Source: Channallabes apus (lineage: Eukaryota; Chordata; Actinopteri; Siluriformes; Clariidae). From it: a stretch of 64,000 nt of DNA. The DNA is taken from NCBI GenBank assembly GCA_030522415.1, contig CM060112.1, positions 10,428,501-10,492,500 on the forward strand. The letters run 5' to 3'. Below are positions 25,641-37,760 of this stretch, in pieces (positions within the stretch are counted from its first letter, which is position 1; each line of letters starts with the position of its first letter). The notes beneath the pieces were generated by a model. It did not search any database, was not told where the DNA came from, and saw nothing but the letters and a program-made list of their open reading frames with translations. The translations under genes and the position numbers were made by a program.

Positions 25641-25825
25641 GTGGATGTAAAGACGTGTTATTAATTTTTTATAATTTAATCTCAAAAGCTCTTATTCCAA
25701 ATCTCTTATTGAATAAGGAGGTGGTCAGTATGCTGTCATTAGTATATGTTGTCCCAAATCTTCAGTGTCATAATTATTGTAATAATCTAAGCACTAAGAC
25801 AATTTTAAGTTGAAGCTGAAGCACA

Positions 25826-26966
25826 CTGTAAAAAATGTTCGTAATTCCAACAGTAAAATACCGTATAAATGCTACAGAATAAAACCGTATTTCACAAAAC
25901 ATAACCGTTGGGATAACCGTTGAATTTACAGTGGAAAACTGTGATTAGTTTTACAGAATAAGACCTTAAATTTAACAGTTAAAAACATATGAAAATATGG
26001 TTTATTGCAGTAAAATTTATGATATACTGTATTTATAAAAAGGAAACTCTCAGAGAAGGTATTTGTTACTAATATCATGGAGCATCAGTTTATATTTTAC
26101 TATACTGTAATAGAGTTTAAAAATCTGAAAAATATCTGCTCTGTCAAAAATAAACATTAAAATTTTATGGTAAAAAAACTGGCAGCTGTGGTTGCCAGAA
26201 ATTTACCATAAAAATACAGGAGCAACGTTATTGTTTGTACAGGACTGCACTCATTATACTGTATATTTTACGGATATTAATAGTTTTTTCTACGGTTTAT
26301 AGCCGTCTAATTTACATTAACCAAGGACTTCAAATTTGTGAATGGTATTCCATACTTAGATTGTCTGCCCCCAAAAAATGTCCACCCTGACATTTGTATA
26401 TTTGATTTTGAGAATTTAAATATTGTTTTGCTGTCTTTATTAAAAAATACATGGGGCAATGCTGATGTCCGAGTCTTGAATAACTTTTGATGGGTTTTGA
26501 TGATTTGATTTAGGTTTGTATTCATCAATTAGTATAAAAGTACTCTTAATAGTTTCTTAACAGTAAAATCCGAATGCTTAGCAATGTAACTTCTATCTCT
26601 ATTAGCTCCCAGCTAGTGTGATAAAATGATGCTTTCACAGAATTGCCGAATGAATTCACTGTGGTTATTCATAATAAAACAAATAGTCCAACAACAACGA
26701 CAGCAATTGTAACCCTAGCAAGCATGGTAGTGTAGTGGTTAGCACTGTCGCCTTCCACCACCAGGGTCCGGTGGTGTAAATCTGTAAAAAATTTAAAGGT
26801 AAACTTCTGACAACCACAGCTGCCATTTTTTACCGTAAAATTTACGGTTTATTATTTTTTTTCGCAGTGCAATAACGGTGCTACCGTATTTTTTATGGTA
26901 GAATTCTGGCAACCACAGCTGCCGTTTTTTTTACCGTAAAATGTAATATTTATTTTTTACAGTGCA
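25826..26966. mobile_element. Candidate non-autonomous DNA transposon of TACCGTAAA repeats
   Basis: Inverted ends CACTGTAAAAAAT (left) and ATTTTTTACAGTG (right), with many internal ACCGTAAAAT / ATTTTACGGT motifs at 25860-26290 and 26810-26960. A SINE head fragment interrupts it at 26726-26775. It could be two separate copies instead of one element, and I cannot see a target duplication. Confidence 0.45.
26726..26775 (+). repeat. SINE head fragment (main family)
   Basis: GTAGTGTAGTGGTTAGCACTG and TCGCC head only, cut after the B-box region. Confidence 0.6.
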
Positions 26967-28516
26967 GTTTTTTATCACTCTGTAACGTTCGACAAGAACA
27001 AAAAAATATCCATGTCTAAAATATGGTTCCTCCCACACTGTGGCTGATTTGATGTACACATTTCAGAGGCAAAAAGGAGAAATGGCCCTGTTGCTAGGAG
27101 ATTATCACTCCAGAGGCTTGCATTGGGCCTGATTAGCTGAGAGTGCATTTGGAGAATTTAGGAAAAGTAACACTAATAGTTATTTCTGTGCATTTGCATT
27201 AAAAAAAAAAAGCAAATTTATCATCCACAAACAGATTACTTCCTAATAAGAGAACATGACAAGTTGATAATTCGAATTATACCAAATCATTATTATTCAT
27301 TAAACAATATCCTGCAAATGCATTTTATCCATTTACAATTACGTTTAATTGTGTAAGCCAAATCAAACTACAAGTTTCTGTTATGTTTATTCAAGGTTGA
27401 AAAAAACACAAATTTTCTCTTTACTTATATGCATATACTGTAATTATCAAATATAAAGTACTACTTGTGTATCTGACAGCTCCTTTGCATTTGTTCCAGA
27501 TACCTAGTAGTGGAAAGGTTGTGGAAAGGTATACAGTATGATGTATAATCCCTTGTCATGTACACACCAAATAGTGGGATTAATCAGGTGTTGACGTACG
27601 ATTTAAAACTGATAATAAAATAAATAAAGAATGTGGATGGTTCATATGCTATTTGGAATGACTTAGAAGCAAGTATAAAAATTATTAAATTGGAGTTTAA
27701 GATAACATAAAATCATCAGATGTGTCTTCTTGCTAAAAGTGCCTCTGTGGGGGTTTTTTCCGCAGCTCTTTACAGACCTACTTTCACCCCTGCTGCAACC
27801 GTCTGTACTGTAGAACACCTGGGACACAGAGTGGTACATATCCACTATATAGTTACTGTAAATCACCACTCATGGAATGTCTCTCATCCAGATTGCTCGT
27901 TTGGAACCAACATTTGTATAAAAACATACAGTATATACCATATCTTGAGTGAATTGAGTGCATGTCTTAGATTTAACTTAGCTTTAACTACTGTTTGAAT
28001 ATCTGCTGCTATTGAAAAGTAATCACCAATGATCATGTGCATTGTGGTATAACAAATGTTACTGTTTAATTCAGCATTATTGTAGATTATAGAGGATATT
28101 CGTTGACGGATATTACACATGCACACATGCACAAACTCTAGCCTATAATCCACACAACAAAAAGTCTGCCACCTTGGCTGTGATGGGTAGAACAGAGGGA
28201 TCTCTAGTCGTGCCAATCTTGTCCACATAAGAGCTTTCAAATGAGACCAGTGTGTCCTCGGTGTCGACTCAGGGTATGTTTAAGGCCATCAAGAAGAAAA
28301 ACTAGGATGCTGCATGAAAATAGTGCTTCAGCAAATGTTGCATGAACTCATTGCATACTATTACTTGTACACCTATAAACTTGCAAAACAATGCAGAAAA
28401 TTGCCTTAAATGGTCATGAGAACTAAAATATATTACTTATTTAAATATGTACATCATTTATTAACACTGATACCATTTTTTGATGATTATCAAAGTGATT
28501 TTCTTATATAGATATA
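26967..28516. other. No gene or clear element seen
   Basis: Overlapping open frames near 27720-28240 on both strands have no recognisable similarity. Confidence 0.45.
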
Positions 28517-29033
28517 CAGTGGAATTCGGGATTGTGAGCGTTCCGCAAGATGAGCAAAGATTTTTAATAAATTTTGACTTACAAAACGAGCCTTGAAAAA
28601 AGTCTTGGTTTACGAGTATCATGTATCACACATGCGCTTCTTGTTTTAATGCCGAGCGTCACGTGATCACAACTGAGCCAATGGTTTTTCTCTTTCTTGC
28701 GCTGCGGAATTGTGGGTAATCGTCACCCCTGCTGGGTCTTAGTGCACATCTCTTACTTGAATAATCAACATCTGTGCACGCGTGTACTGTTTACTATAAC
28801 AGTGTGACCGTGTGTGTGCGTGTAAAACATATTTTATTTTGTGTTTATATGAGTGTGTGTGCAGCACGTGTGTACTGTTTATTATAACACACGTATGTGC
28901 GTGCATATAAAACAAAATAGTTTTGTCTCATTAGAGAGGTTAAAGATCCATTTTCTTCCTCTTTGTATCAGCTTGTCGTTATGTGTCAATGGACACCATG
29001 CCCCTTCACACACACACCCCTCTTCCTCTTGCC

Positions 29034-29104
<71 letters not shown>

Positions 29105-29341
29105 CTTGGAACCACTTATCTGTCTGGATTTATTTTTACTTTTTGTAAAAGGTAAAGTGCAGGTTAATTTTACTTTATATTTTGTATTAATTATTTTTAT
29201 GTTTTTATTTTTTGGGGCTGTGGAATGAATAATTTGAGTTTCCGTTATTTCTTATGTTGAAATTAGATTTGGTTTACGAGTGTTTTGAATTATGTGCCTG
29301 CTTCCGGAACAAATTATGTTCATAATCCAAGGTTCCACTAC
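28517..29341. mobile_element. Tc1/mariner-like MITE with internal (CA)n
   Basis: Left end TA-CAGTGGAATTCGGGATTG, right end ATAATCCAAGGTTCCACTA; the inverted ends are imperfect. A (CA)33 tract is at 29036-29102. The right part is shared with 19578-19839. Confidence 0.6.
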
Positions 29342-29344
29342 AAA

Positions 29345-30112
29345 TTTGCACAACCATGATTCAAATCTCACATTCCACTACATGCCAAAGGTGTTCTGTT
29401 GGATTTGGATCTGGTGACTATTTGAGTACAATGAACTCATTGGCATGTTTAAGGAACCAGCTTGAGATTATTTTAGCTTTGTGACATGGTGCACTATCCC
29501 ATGGTCATAAAGGGATGTAACAATACTGGGCTGTAGCATTTAAACAATGCCCAGTTTGTACAAAGCGGCCTAAAGTATGTCAAGAAAATATCCCCACAAT
29601 ATTACCCTCTCCATCAGCGTGATCTGGCAGGGTGGATTATGCTTTAATGTTGGTTACATCAACTCTACCATCCGAATTTCGCAGCAGAAATCGACTCATC
29701 CAACCAGGCAATGTTTTTCCAACCTTCTATTGTCCAGTTTTGGTTAGTTAATGCAAATGTTCGCTCAGTTTTCTGTTCTTAGCCAACAGACGTAGCACAC
29801 AATGAGCTCTTCTGCTGCTGTAGCCCATCTGCTTCCTGGTTCTATGTGTTGTGTGTTCAGAGATGCTCTGTGGGTACCTCAGTTGTAATGAGATTTTATT
29901 TCACTTACTGTTGTCTTCCTTTCAGCTCGAACCATTCCCCTCTGACCTCTGACACACCTCTGTAAACACTAGAGATGGTTATGCATGAAATTCCCAGTGA
30001 ATCAGCGTTTTTGGGAATATGCCTAAATGCATTGAGGTCCCTTTGTTTGATCAGTTAATTTGATATTTGCATTAACAATAATAATTGAACAGGTGTACAG
30101 ATGGCCGATGAG
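29345..30112 (-). pseudogene. Decayed Tc1-like transposon, antisense
   Basis: Matches a common fish Tc1 relative read in reverse: TTTCGCAGCAGAAATCGAC, then AGGCAATGTTTTTCCAACC (reading DESRFLLR / the NWxxx region on the minus strand), then CTCTTCTGCTGCTGTAGCCC. It ends AACAGGTGTACAGATGGCC, next to TA at 30113-30114. Frames are destroyed. Confidence 0.6.
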
Positions 30113-30143
30113 TATATACAGTATAGCCAATAGGCTATACTCA

Positions 30144-31072
30144 ATAGGCGGACTCCGGTCCGCATCCGGACCTAAATACAGTTAAATCTGGATAGACGCC
30201 AAAACAAACATTCTAATTTAATCATAATCGTAATGAGTTCTCAATGAAGTGCGCAACTTTGTTTCCGCGCAATATATCTTTGAGTCTTTTAGTGATGGGT
30301 CATTTATGAAGGATTCGTTCTTTTTGAACGAATCTTTAATGTGACTCAGAAGAACGAGTCGTCTCATCGCAAAACCTCCGTAGGCTATGTACAGGAAACT
30401 GAATTGAACGGTTCTCAACGAATCGCCAAGTCCCGAGTTGTTTTGTCACATGACTCCCATAGACGCTAATGCGGTGCAGTAGATTCAAAAGAATGAACGA
30501 CTCAGACTGGAAGATATAAGAGGTGAGCTGCTCATTCGGTTTATTATAATATATCAATGGCCAGCTTTGAGCAGGCATAAGTTGATTTTGAAAACAGCAA
30601 ATTTAAGAGTGAGTGGACAGAAAAATATGCATTTGTGCTCCCTGTGGGAAGCAGAAAACCAATGTGCTTAATCTAGCAATCAAACGTGGTCACCTTCTCA
30701 CCTTCTGGACAAAGATGGTTACTGCATCAGGTGTTCCTGTCCTGCAGAAAATGGCCCTTCAAATTTTCACAATGTTTTCCTCAACGTACTGCTATGAATC
30801 TGTCGTTTCAACTATGAGCATGATAAAAAACATATCGCAGCTCCATCACCAATGAACATTTACATCAGTGCCTCCACCTGGTCCTCACACCTTTTATGCC
30901 CAAGTTCAAACAACTGGTGGCAAATGGAAGATGTCACCTTTCACACTAAAACGACTACCATGTCATTTTTGGGTATTGTTTTGGTTTTGACTTTTTTTGT
31001 AATTGACATTAGACTGTCATATTTCCGGACCTCGGACTGAATAGAAATTTGGTATGTGGACCAGTACCCCTG
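30144..31072 (+). pseudogene. Decayed hAT-family transposon
   Basis: The right end read inward is CAGGGGTACTGGTCCACATA, a typical hAT terminus. Inside, 30606-30665 reads EWTEKYAFVLPVGSRKPMCL, like the BED-type start of ZBED/hAT transposases. 30755-30860 reads FTMFSSTYCYESVVSTMSMI then KNISQLHHQ, like the C-terminal dimerisation block (FASTYxCExxFSxMNxIKNxxRSRL). The middle is deleted. The left end and target duplication are unclear. Confidence 0.6.
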
Positions 31073-31231
31073 GAATATAGTGTAAAAATTATACATTTTT
31101 AACATTGAACCCCTATTTGAATTTTTGGAGAGCCTTGCATGTTTGCAGAGCTTCTCACTCTGTTATTTTCCCCACTCCTCTGTCAACTCTCCCTCCTCTC
31201 GCTGCTTTCACTTCCCCACATTCTCACACAG

Positions 31232-31381
31232 ATGAATACGCCAAGTGCTAGCTGCTACATGTGGACTTCATCACACAGCACACCAAAGCATCACTGCATC
31301 CACAACTACAGAAACCAAACAGAATAAATCCATTTGAAATTTGAAAAACACCAAATCCTGAACAACAACACACGGATTAAG
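31232..31381 (+). other. Candidate non-coding exon, possibly 5' UTR of the rgs8-like gene
   Basis: A pyrimidine-rich tract ends in TTCTCACACAG at 31231, and a strong donor (AAG then GTGAGT) follows 31381, delimiting 150 bp. If joined to the exon starting at 42270, an in-frame TGA sits ten codons before the rgs8 ATG, so the ATG at 42280 would be the first in-frame start. This agrees with a 5' UTR exon but is not proof; the spacing to the coding part would be 10.9 kb. No transcript evidence is available. Confidence 0.25.
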
Positions 31382-33001
31382 GTGAGTACTCCATATTCAT
31401 CACTTTTAGTGGTTGCTTTTCATTGTATTTTTTTCTTTCTTTATAAGACTGTTAACATTAAATGCTAATCTGATAAACTTTATAAATATAATCAGAGTTT
31501 CATGATATTTTCCTGTAATTGCACTAATATTAAAAAATGCATAGACTGTACATTACCTTACTGTATGGTGTTATACAAATCTGGCATGCATTAATATTAA
31601 TGATGTGTACATAATTTATTGCCAGGTGACTAGTCTATTTAATTGCAATCATTTGTAAGTTTGGCTTTGTAAATTGTACATCAAATGCCCAGTTGCACGA
31701 AGAGCACAGGGATTAATGGGAACAGTAAATGCCAGTAAAAGGAAGTGGCAAAGATCAGGTATGACTTTGATGCACCCACTCATGCCACCTACAGCTTTTT
31801 TTTTTTTAAGCATGGCAGGAGGGCACTTTTTATTTCCAATTGTACACATCATAAGTATTCCACTCTTCAGAAGTGAGGAATGTTGTGCATGCAGTCATGC
31901 ATCCCAATTGTTGTGGTGGAAACAAGTATTATTTTGGATAGATTTCTTATAATTAAGATAATTTCATATATTTTGATTTACCGCTGCTCTACTTTTCTGC
32001 TCTCCAGTATATAAAAATGTAACAGTGTGTATATATAAAAATACAAAATTGTCACACAGTTCTATTCTAAATATAATACCATTTTTCATTGTACATTTTG
32101 TATTGATCAGAACCATGTAATGGTGTTGCGATGACATTAATATGAAAGTAAGGACAAAGTTGTTTTGGAAAGTTAAAATGACATTGAGATAACATTAAAT
32201 GAATAACACACACACACATTTGCAAAAATACAAAATCAAAACATCAAACCATTTCCCATAATTTGGAGCATTTTTGCAGATTAAAATCCATTTGCACAAT
32301 CCATTGCCTGACCATGCCTGGTCCCTTACGTTTCTAAAATAGTTTAGAATTCCAAGCACCTTTCAGGGGAGAGAATTTTGGACCCTTAAAAAAACAAATA
32401 TGGGATGCCTCCCGGTACTCCGGTTTCCTCCTGCAAAGACATGCAGATTAGGCTAATTGCCATTTCCAATTTCCTTTTGTTGTGTGAATTCATACGTTAA
32501 TGCTGACCGGGGGTCCCACCACAGTTGTAAAATGAGAATAAGTATAATGTAATCACCACTGGCCTCCACGATCCCTAGTTAGACTACAGAGTTTTCTAAA
32601 TGGATGGATGGATAGATGGGTGGATGAAGGATCCAATCTTGATGAAGCCAACTCTTTTTAATTACCATATCATATTAAAAGAACTGTCCTCTTTACTTAT
32701 CTCACTTTACAGTGTGACTGCTACAAGTGCCTCAGCAAAAATCAAGATTAATCAGACAAACCTACAATTTTTGGATTTTAAACTGTTCAGTTTGATGAAC
32801 CTGTGCCTATTTGAAGATTCAGCGTTCTGATCTTGGCGGACAGGTGTGTTACCTGGTGTGATCTTTTGCTTCTGCAACCCATGCATCTCAAAGTTCAATG
32901 TGTTGTCCATTCTGAAATGCTTTTCACCTCATTGAAATTATATGACTTCTCTCATTAGAAAGGTTTTCCATCCACAGAACTTCCATAAAGTGCACTGGAT
33001 G

Positions 33002-33069
<68 letters not shown>

Positions 33070-33315
33070 TTGGACCATCCAAAGTAAACTATGTTGGATG
33101 GTTGGATGGTTTTATGTGCAACAATACGTAATTTCCTATTTCCAATTCACTGCCAGTGACTGACTACAAAAACACAACCAAAACATGATTTTGCTAGTTC
33201 TACCAAAATGCATACTTAAGTTACCACAAATACAATTGCAGGCTGACTTAGCCATTTTGGTAAGACTGTGAGAGGTGGAGTTATAGCACTTTGCAAAATT
33301 ACAAAATTACAAATT
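31382..33315. other. No gene; simple repeats and a SINE scrap
   Basis: A main-family core fragment is at 32405-32470 (CGGTACTCCGGTTTCCTCC). (GGAT)n is at 32601-32630 and (TTA)n/(TTTA)n at 33004-33069. Confidence 0.5.
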
Positions 33316-33317
33316 AC

Positions 33318-33575
33318 ATTACACCACCAGGGTTCAAAGGTTCGACTCGCGCCTTGGGTCTGTATGCGTGGAGTTTGTCTGTTCTCCCTGTGCTTGCCAG
33401 GTTTCCTCTAGGGACTCCGGTTTCCTACAACATCCCGGAGTAATCAGTTTAGGCTAACTTCCTGTACTGCGTGGCTGTGCCCTGTGATGGATTGGTACTC
33501 TGTCTAGGGTGTAACCTGGGATTGGCTCCCGGCCCCCATGGCCCTGTACAGGTAAAGCTGTATAGAAGATGGAAA
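33318..33575 (+). repeat. Decayed main-family SINE
   Basis: CACCACCAGGGTTCAAAGG, GGTTTCCTCTAGGGACTCC, GTGATGGATTGGTACTCTG, and tail AGCTGTATAGAAGATGGAAA. Confidence 0.65.
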
Positions 33576-34340
33576 TGAAAAAGATACTTTTCAATGTGTT
33601 GGAGTACAAAAGCCAAAAGAGGGTTTCCAGACATTTATTTTTACACATTCCAAGCGTTTAAAAATGCATGCCTCTAGAAGGCATGTATCACATACAAAGG
33701 CCTAACAGAGAAAAGCACTTTCTGATATAGCATGTGATTTTTAACAAATACTGTACAAAACAAGACCAAAGCAAAATAAATAGGACTCAGTTCAATTATG
33801 TCTAAATATAGCACAGGTGACCTTGGTTTGTAACAAATAGTCGAACAAAAATTTTATTTGATGTAGCTTTAGCTGTCATGATGCAGAGGAGGGTTTCAAG
33901 AGAAAAGGGCAGCTCCGGAAATAGACAGAAGAAGCACAATGTGAGGTCGGTGACCCAGTGGTGCACTAATCCTGTCATACCAAAGTGTGACACAAGCTGT
34001 GAAGGCAGCCCTTCGCTCTTAGGCTTCCTGTATCTGGATAATGGAAAAGGGTGATATACGTAAGAGAAGACTTTGTCCTAGTGGAAATAATCTGCATGTA
34101 CACATTTTACAAATCCTTAAGTTCAAACTGAACCCTGATATGATTTACGACAGGATGGATTAATCAGCACCTGGTCTGCCATGTTCTCACCTGACTACAT
34201 GAACCAACACAGCTGGATTAAATTGTAGGAAACTAAACACTGGGCATACTGTATAACCTGACAGTAGGAAGTGAAGCAAGGATGGACTGTATCTAGAGTT
34301 GCATTTTATTATTATTTTTTTATATTTAGTTCAATTCAAG

Positions 34341-34719
34341 CCATTCATTCATTCATTCTCTGTACCGCTTAATCCTGTGTTCAGGGTCACGGGGGCCTGG
34401 AGCCTATCCCAGGAAACTTCTGGCACTAGGCGGGGTACACCCTGGACAGGGTGCCAATCCATCGCAGGGCACACACACATACACACACACTCATACACCC
34501 AATCACACACTACGGGCAATTTAGGAACGCCAATTAGCCTAACCTGCATATCTTTGGACTGTGGGAGGAAACCGGAGTACCCGGAGGAAACCCACCAAGC
34601 ACGGGGAGAACATGCAAACTCCATGCACACAGAGACGGGAATCGAGCCTGGCCGGGGAATCGAACCCAGACCCTGGAGGTGCAAGGCGACAGTGCTAACC
34701 ACTACACCACCGCGCCGCC
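34341..34719 (-). mobile_element. Well-preserved tRNA-derived SINE (main family)
   Basis: Reverse orientation, complete from (CATT)n tail to GCGCCGCC head, and little diverged. No convincing target duplication. It seems to sit inside another dispersed repeat continuing at 34740-34985. Confidence 0.85.
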
Positions 34720-34739
34720 TCAAAATAATTATTGAAGTA

Positions 34740-34985
34740 TTTATGAAATGTTAATGTGTATGACTCAAAATGATAAGATTGTCCCTGATGCACATACTGT
34801 GTGTGACTGTAAGTTCGGTATAACAGGAGATGTGTTTAAGTTAAAATGGATTCCAGTTCGTTATTGGAGGCTCAGGTAGACTGTAGGAAATTCCAGTCCT
34901 GAACTATCAAGCGACAGCAGTCACAAGTCCACAGAGAACTGCAGCCTGCATCAGCCGAGGAAAGGAACGTCTCATGGAAAAATGC
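34740..34985 (+). repeat. Dispersed teleost repeat fragment (family of 55213-55745)
   Basis: GTATGACTCAAAATG, then TTATTGGAGGCTCAGGTAGA, then CCTGAACTATCAAGCGAC parallel 55335-55625. The family is common in fish but I cannot class it. Confidence 0.55.
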
Positions 34986-36314
34986 ATGTGTCACTAACAA
35001 AAACCATAAGGTGCATACTAAGCCATTTTCAATATTTTTGTTTGTTAAGCTTCACTTTATAAATCATTCAAGCATAAAAACTTCTGACTTAAAGCATAAA
35101 CCAGTGAGAAACAGGTGCAGAAGATGACAGATGATCAGGCTAGTGATTAGTAAACTGCTGATGCTGAATGCTGAGTGGTTGGAAAAGACGAGAGGGGAAA
35201 TGAGGTTGCTGCTCAGGTTGTTACATAAACAACCCATTTAAAATGTTATCTTTATACACTTTGCAGTCTGTCGCAGTAAAATATTTGTTCCCATTTCTTT
35301 TAATCTTTAAATTGAATTAAATATTAAGAATTTCTTCATTTCTTCATGTCTATATCTATATCCATCCATCCATCCATCTATAATAGTGTCACTAAGGCGA
35401 TTTGGCTTTGGACCAGACTGATTCCTGCTTCCTGTGTACAGAGTAAAAAATGAGGTCAGGCAGGAAATCTCAGTTGGATTGATAGCACTGTAAATAGTTT
35501 AGTAATAGCACATGATGCTTCCTGCAGTCTTCCATCTGACACAACCCCAGCCACGTAACTGAGAAATAGCATGAAAAAAACCCGACTGCATGTTAGAGCA
35601 TTAAGCCACAACATAACTGAACATTCTTTGAGCACTATACTGTATGTGTATGCTCTGAGTTTGTCAATGCCAATGGTTTGACCCTGTTTGACCATTTCAA
35701 AATTAAAAAACCAACCAACCGCCACTATATTTCTGATGCAGAGAGTGTAAAACCTAATGAGCCATATTTGATCAAATCATCTGAACACATGCCTCAACCA
35801 GAGAGGAAGAAGAAGTTTCTCATTGGAAATCTGACCTTTTTTTTTTTTTTTTTTACAAAGGATGTAAAATGGTTAATATCACAAGTTTATCTTAAACATT
35901 GAATAGTCCAGATGTTGCACATTATCTTTTTCTTAATTGTAAAACATTCTGTTAATTTTGTTTTAAATATAGACAAATCGCAGATTTTGTATTCTTGGAA
36001 TATTGAACCACACAGTACAGGTGTTTGCATGTTTATTAATAAAAATGCATTTGAAAAATTACATATAGTATACTTGACCAAACAGCCATAACATTATGAT
36101 ATTACCTGTACAAATGACAGGTAAAGTAAATAATGTGTGTTATCTTGTTACAGTGGAACCTGCATATATTAGGTAAAAATATTGTGAGTGAAGTTGATGA
36201 GTTGGAAGCAGAAACAATTTGCAAGTTTAAGAATTTGAGCAACTTAATATTTGATAAGAGCTGAATTGAGTTCGCTGAGCTGCGAAGATTATGGTCACCC
36301 AAGGCTCTTTGGCA
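34986..36314. other. No gene or clear element seen
   Basis: A weak fragment starting ACAGTGGAACCTGCATATAT at about 36151 may be a Tc1-type MITE end. Confidence 0.45.
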
Positions 36315-36805
36315 CCCCAAGTAAAAAAAAAAGTATGCTAAGTATATTAAATCCTAGCGTGCCAAAGCATACTTAAATGTACTTGCAGCCAGACTAATGA
36401 CTAGTATACTTGAAGTTTGCTATTTTGGAACAACTAATTTTGTACTAAGTGTATTTAAGTTACAAAAGCACAATTTTAAATGTATTAAGTATACATTTGT
36501 GTGCTAAAGAGGAACAACTTTAAGTATACTTTAGTACACTTAAAGTATATGGCTGTGTGTGTACTAACGTACATACCTGACAGTAATTATTACAATTTAA
36601 GTATATGTTTAATGTATTATAAGTACATTACAGCTATTTTTACTGTATTACAAATACATGATTAATGTACTATGAGTATATTCTTATTGCAGCAGTAGCA
36701 TGCTGTTATACTTCTGGACAATTACAAATACTAAAAAAGTACACTTTGTGCTTAATACAAATATACTTTATTGTATTATACAGTACACACAAGCTTCTAT
36801 AATAC

Positions 36806-37075
36806 TGTAGCGTTTTTCGACGCTAGCAGGGAACTTGGAGGACGAGTGAGTTTGGTGGCTACACAATGTAATGACACACCTATTCAGCAATTAGCTGGAA
36901 CTGGAGAGCGGTAGCAGAATGCAGCACATACACACATAGAGATAACACACATGTACACATACTCACACTTGGCCGAAGCCACTAACCTAAACAGACGTCC
37001 CAAACAGGGTGAACACAAAAAGAACACCTGCCGCAAGGCACGACGGTCGCAAGCCGCCGCCCCGCCCACGCCACA
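36806..37075. mobile_element. Insertion, possibly a solo LTR
   Basis: 270 bp beginning TGTAGCG and ending GCCACA, flanked by ATAC (36802-36805 and 37076-37079); TG...CA ends and a 4-bp repeat suit an LTR. However AATACTGTA occurs at both borders (36801-36809, 37075-37083), so a 9-bp duplication with different ends is equally possible. No coding sequence. Confidence 0.4.
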
Positions 37076-37258
37076 ATACTGTATTGCAAATGTGTTACCA
37101 GTACATTAAATGTTTAGGATAATTTACAAATGCTAAATGTATTTTCTACACTATAACATGTTTTTGAAACACATTACATCAGTAATTATGAGGCAGATTT
37201 TATTCATGAGTTCAACAGATTTAATTTGCACAAGGTTACAAAAAAGCACTTCTATAGT

Positions 37259-37493
37259 GTAGGGCAGTGGTGGCTCAGTCGGTTAAGGCTGTGGGTTACT
37301 GATCGGAAGGTCGGGGGTTCGAACCCCAGCATCGCCAAGTTGCCACTGTTGAGCCCTTGAGCAAGGCCCTATCTGCTCCAGGGGCGCTGTAATCTGGCTG
37401 ACCCTGCACTCTGACCCCAGTTTCCTAATTGGGATATGCGAAGAAGAAATTTCGCTGTGCTGTAAAAAGTACATGTGACAATAATTGAATATT
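37259..37493 (+). mobile_element. tRNA-derived SINE, third family
   Basis: Head GTGGTGGCTCAGTCGGTTAAGG with B-box GGTTCGAACCCC; tail GTAAAAAGTACATGTGACAA. A 10-bp duplication CTTCTATAGT lies at 37249-37258 and 37494-37503. Confidence 0.8.
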
Positions 37494-37561
37494 CTTCTAT
37501 AGTTTATTTGTGCTCAACAAAACATCAGTTTGTCTCACAAACACACAAACTAAAATATAAA

Positions 37562-37760
37562 CTGGTGTGTGAACACAGACAGACATTAGTATTAGAATCT
37601 ACAGGTACAGTATTAGTTTAAACCTGGTGTGTGAACACAGACAGACATTAGTATTAGAATCTACAGGTACAGTATTAGTTTAAACCTGGTGTGTGAACAC
37701 AGACAGACATTAGTATTAGAATCTACAGGTACAGTATTAGTTTAAACCTGGTGTGTTGAT
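37562..37760. repeat. Minisatellite, three 62-bp units
   Basis: Units start at 37562, 37624 and 37686 (CTGGTGTGTGAACACAGACA), with a partial fourth at 37748. The units are almost identical, implying recent local duplication. Confidence 0.92.

Noticed and set aside
27720..28240. Opposed open frames of about 92 and 118 codons
   Set aside because: No similarity, no splice sites, AT-rich codons; expected by chance in this much sequence.
28853..29228. Overlapping Thr-His rich open frames
   Set aside because: Translation of the (CA)n tract inside a MITE.
34299..34754. 151-codon plus-strand and 124-codon minus-strand open frames
   Set aside because: They are translations of a well-preserved SINE; similar peptides ([20 protein letters not shown]) recur at each copy.
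37562..37760. Regular direct repeats, CRISPR-like at first glance
   Set aside because: Units are tandem without spacers, in a eukaryotic genome; a minisatellite.
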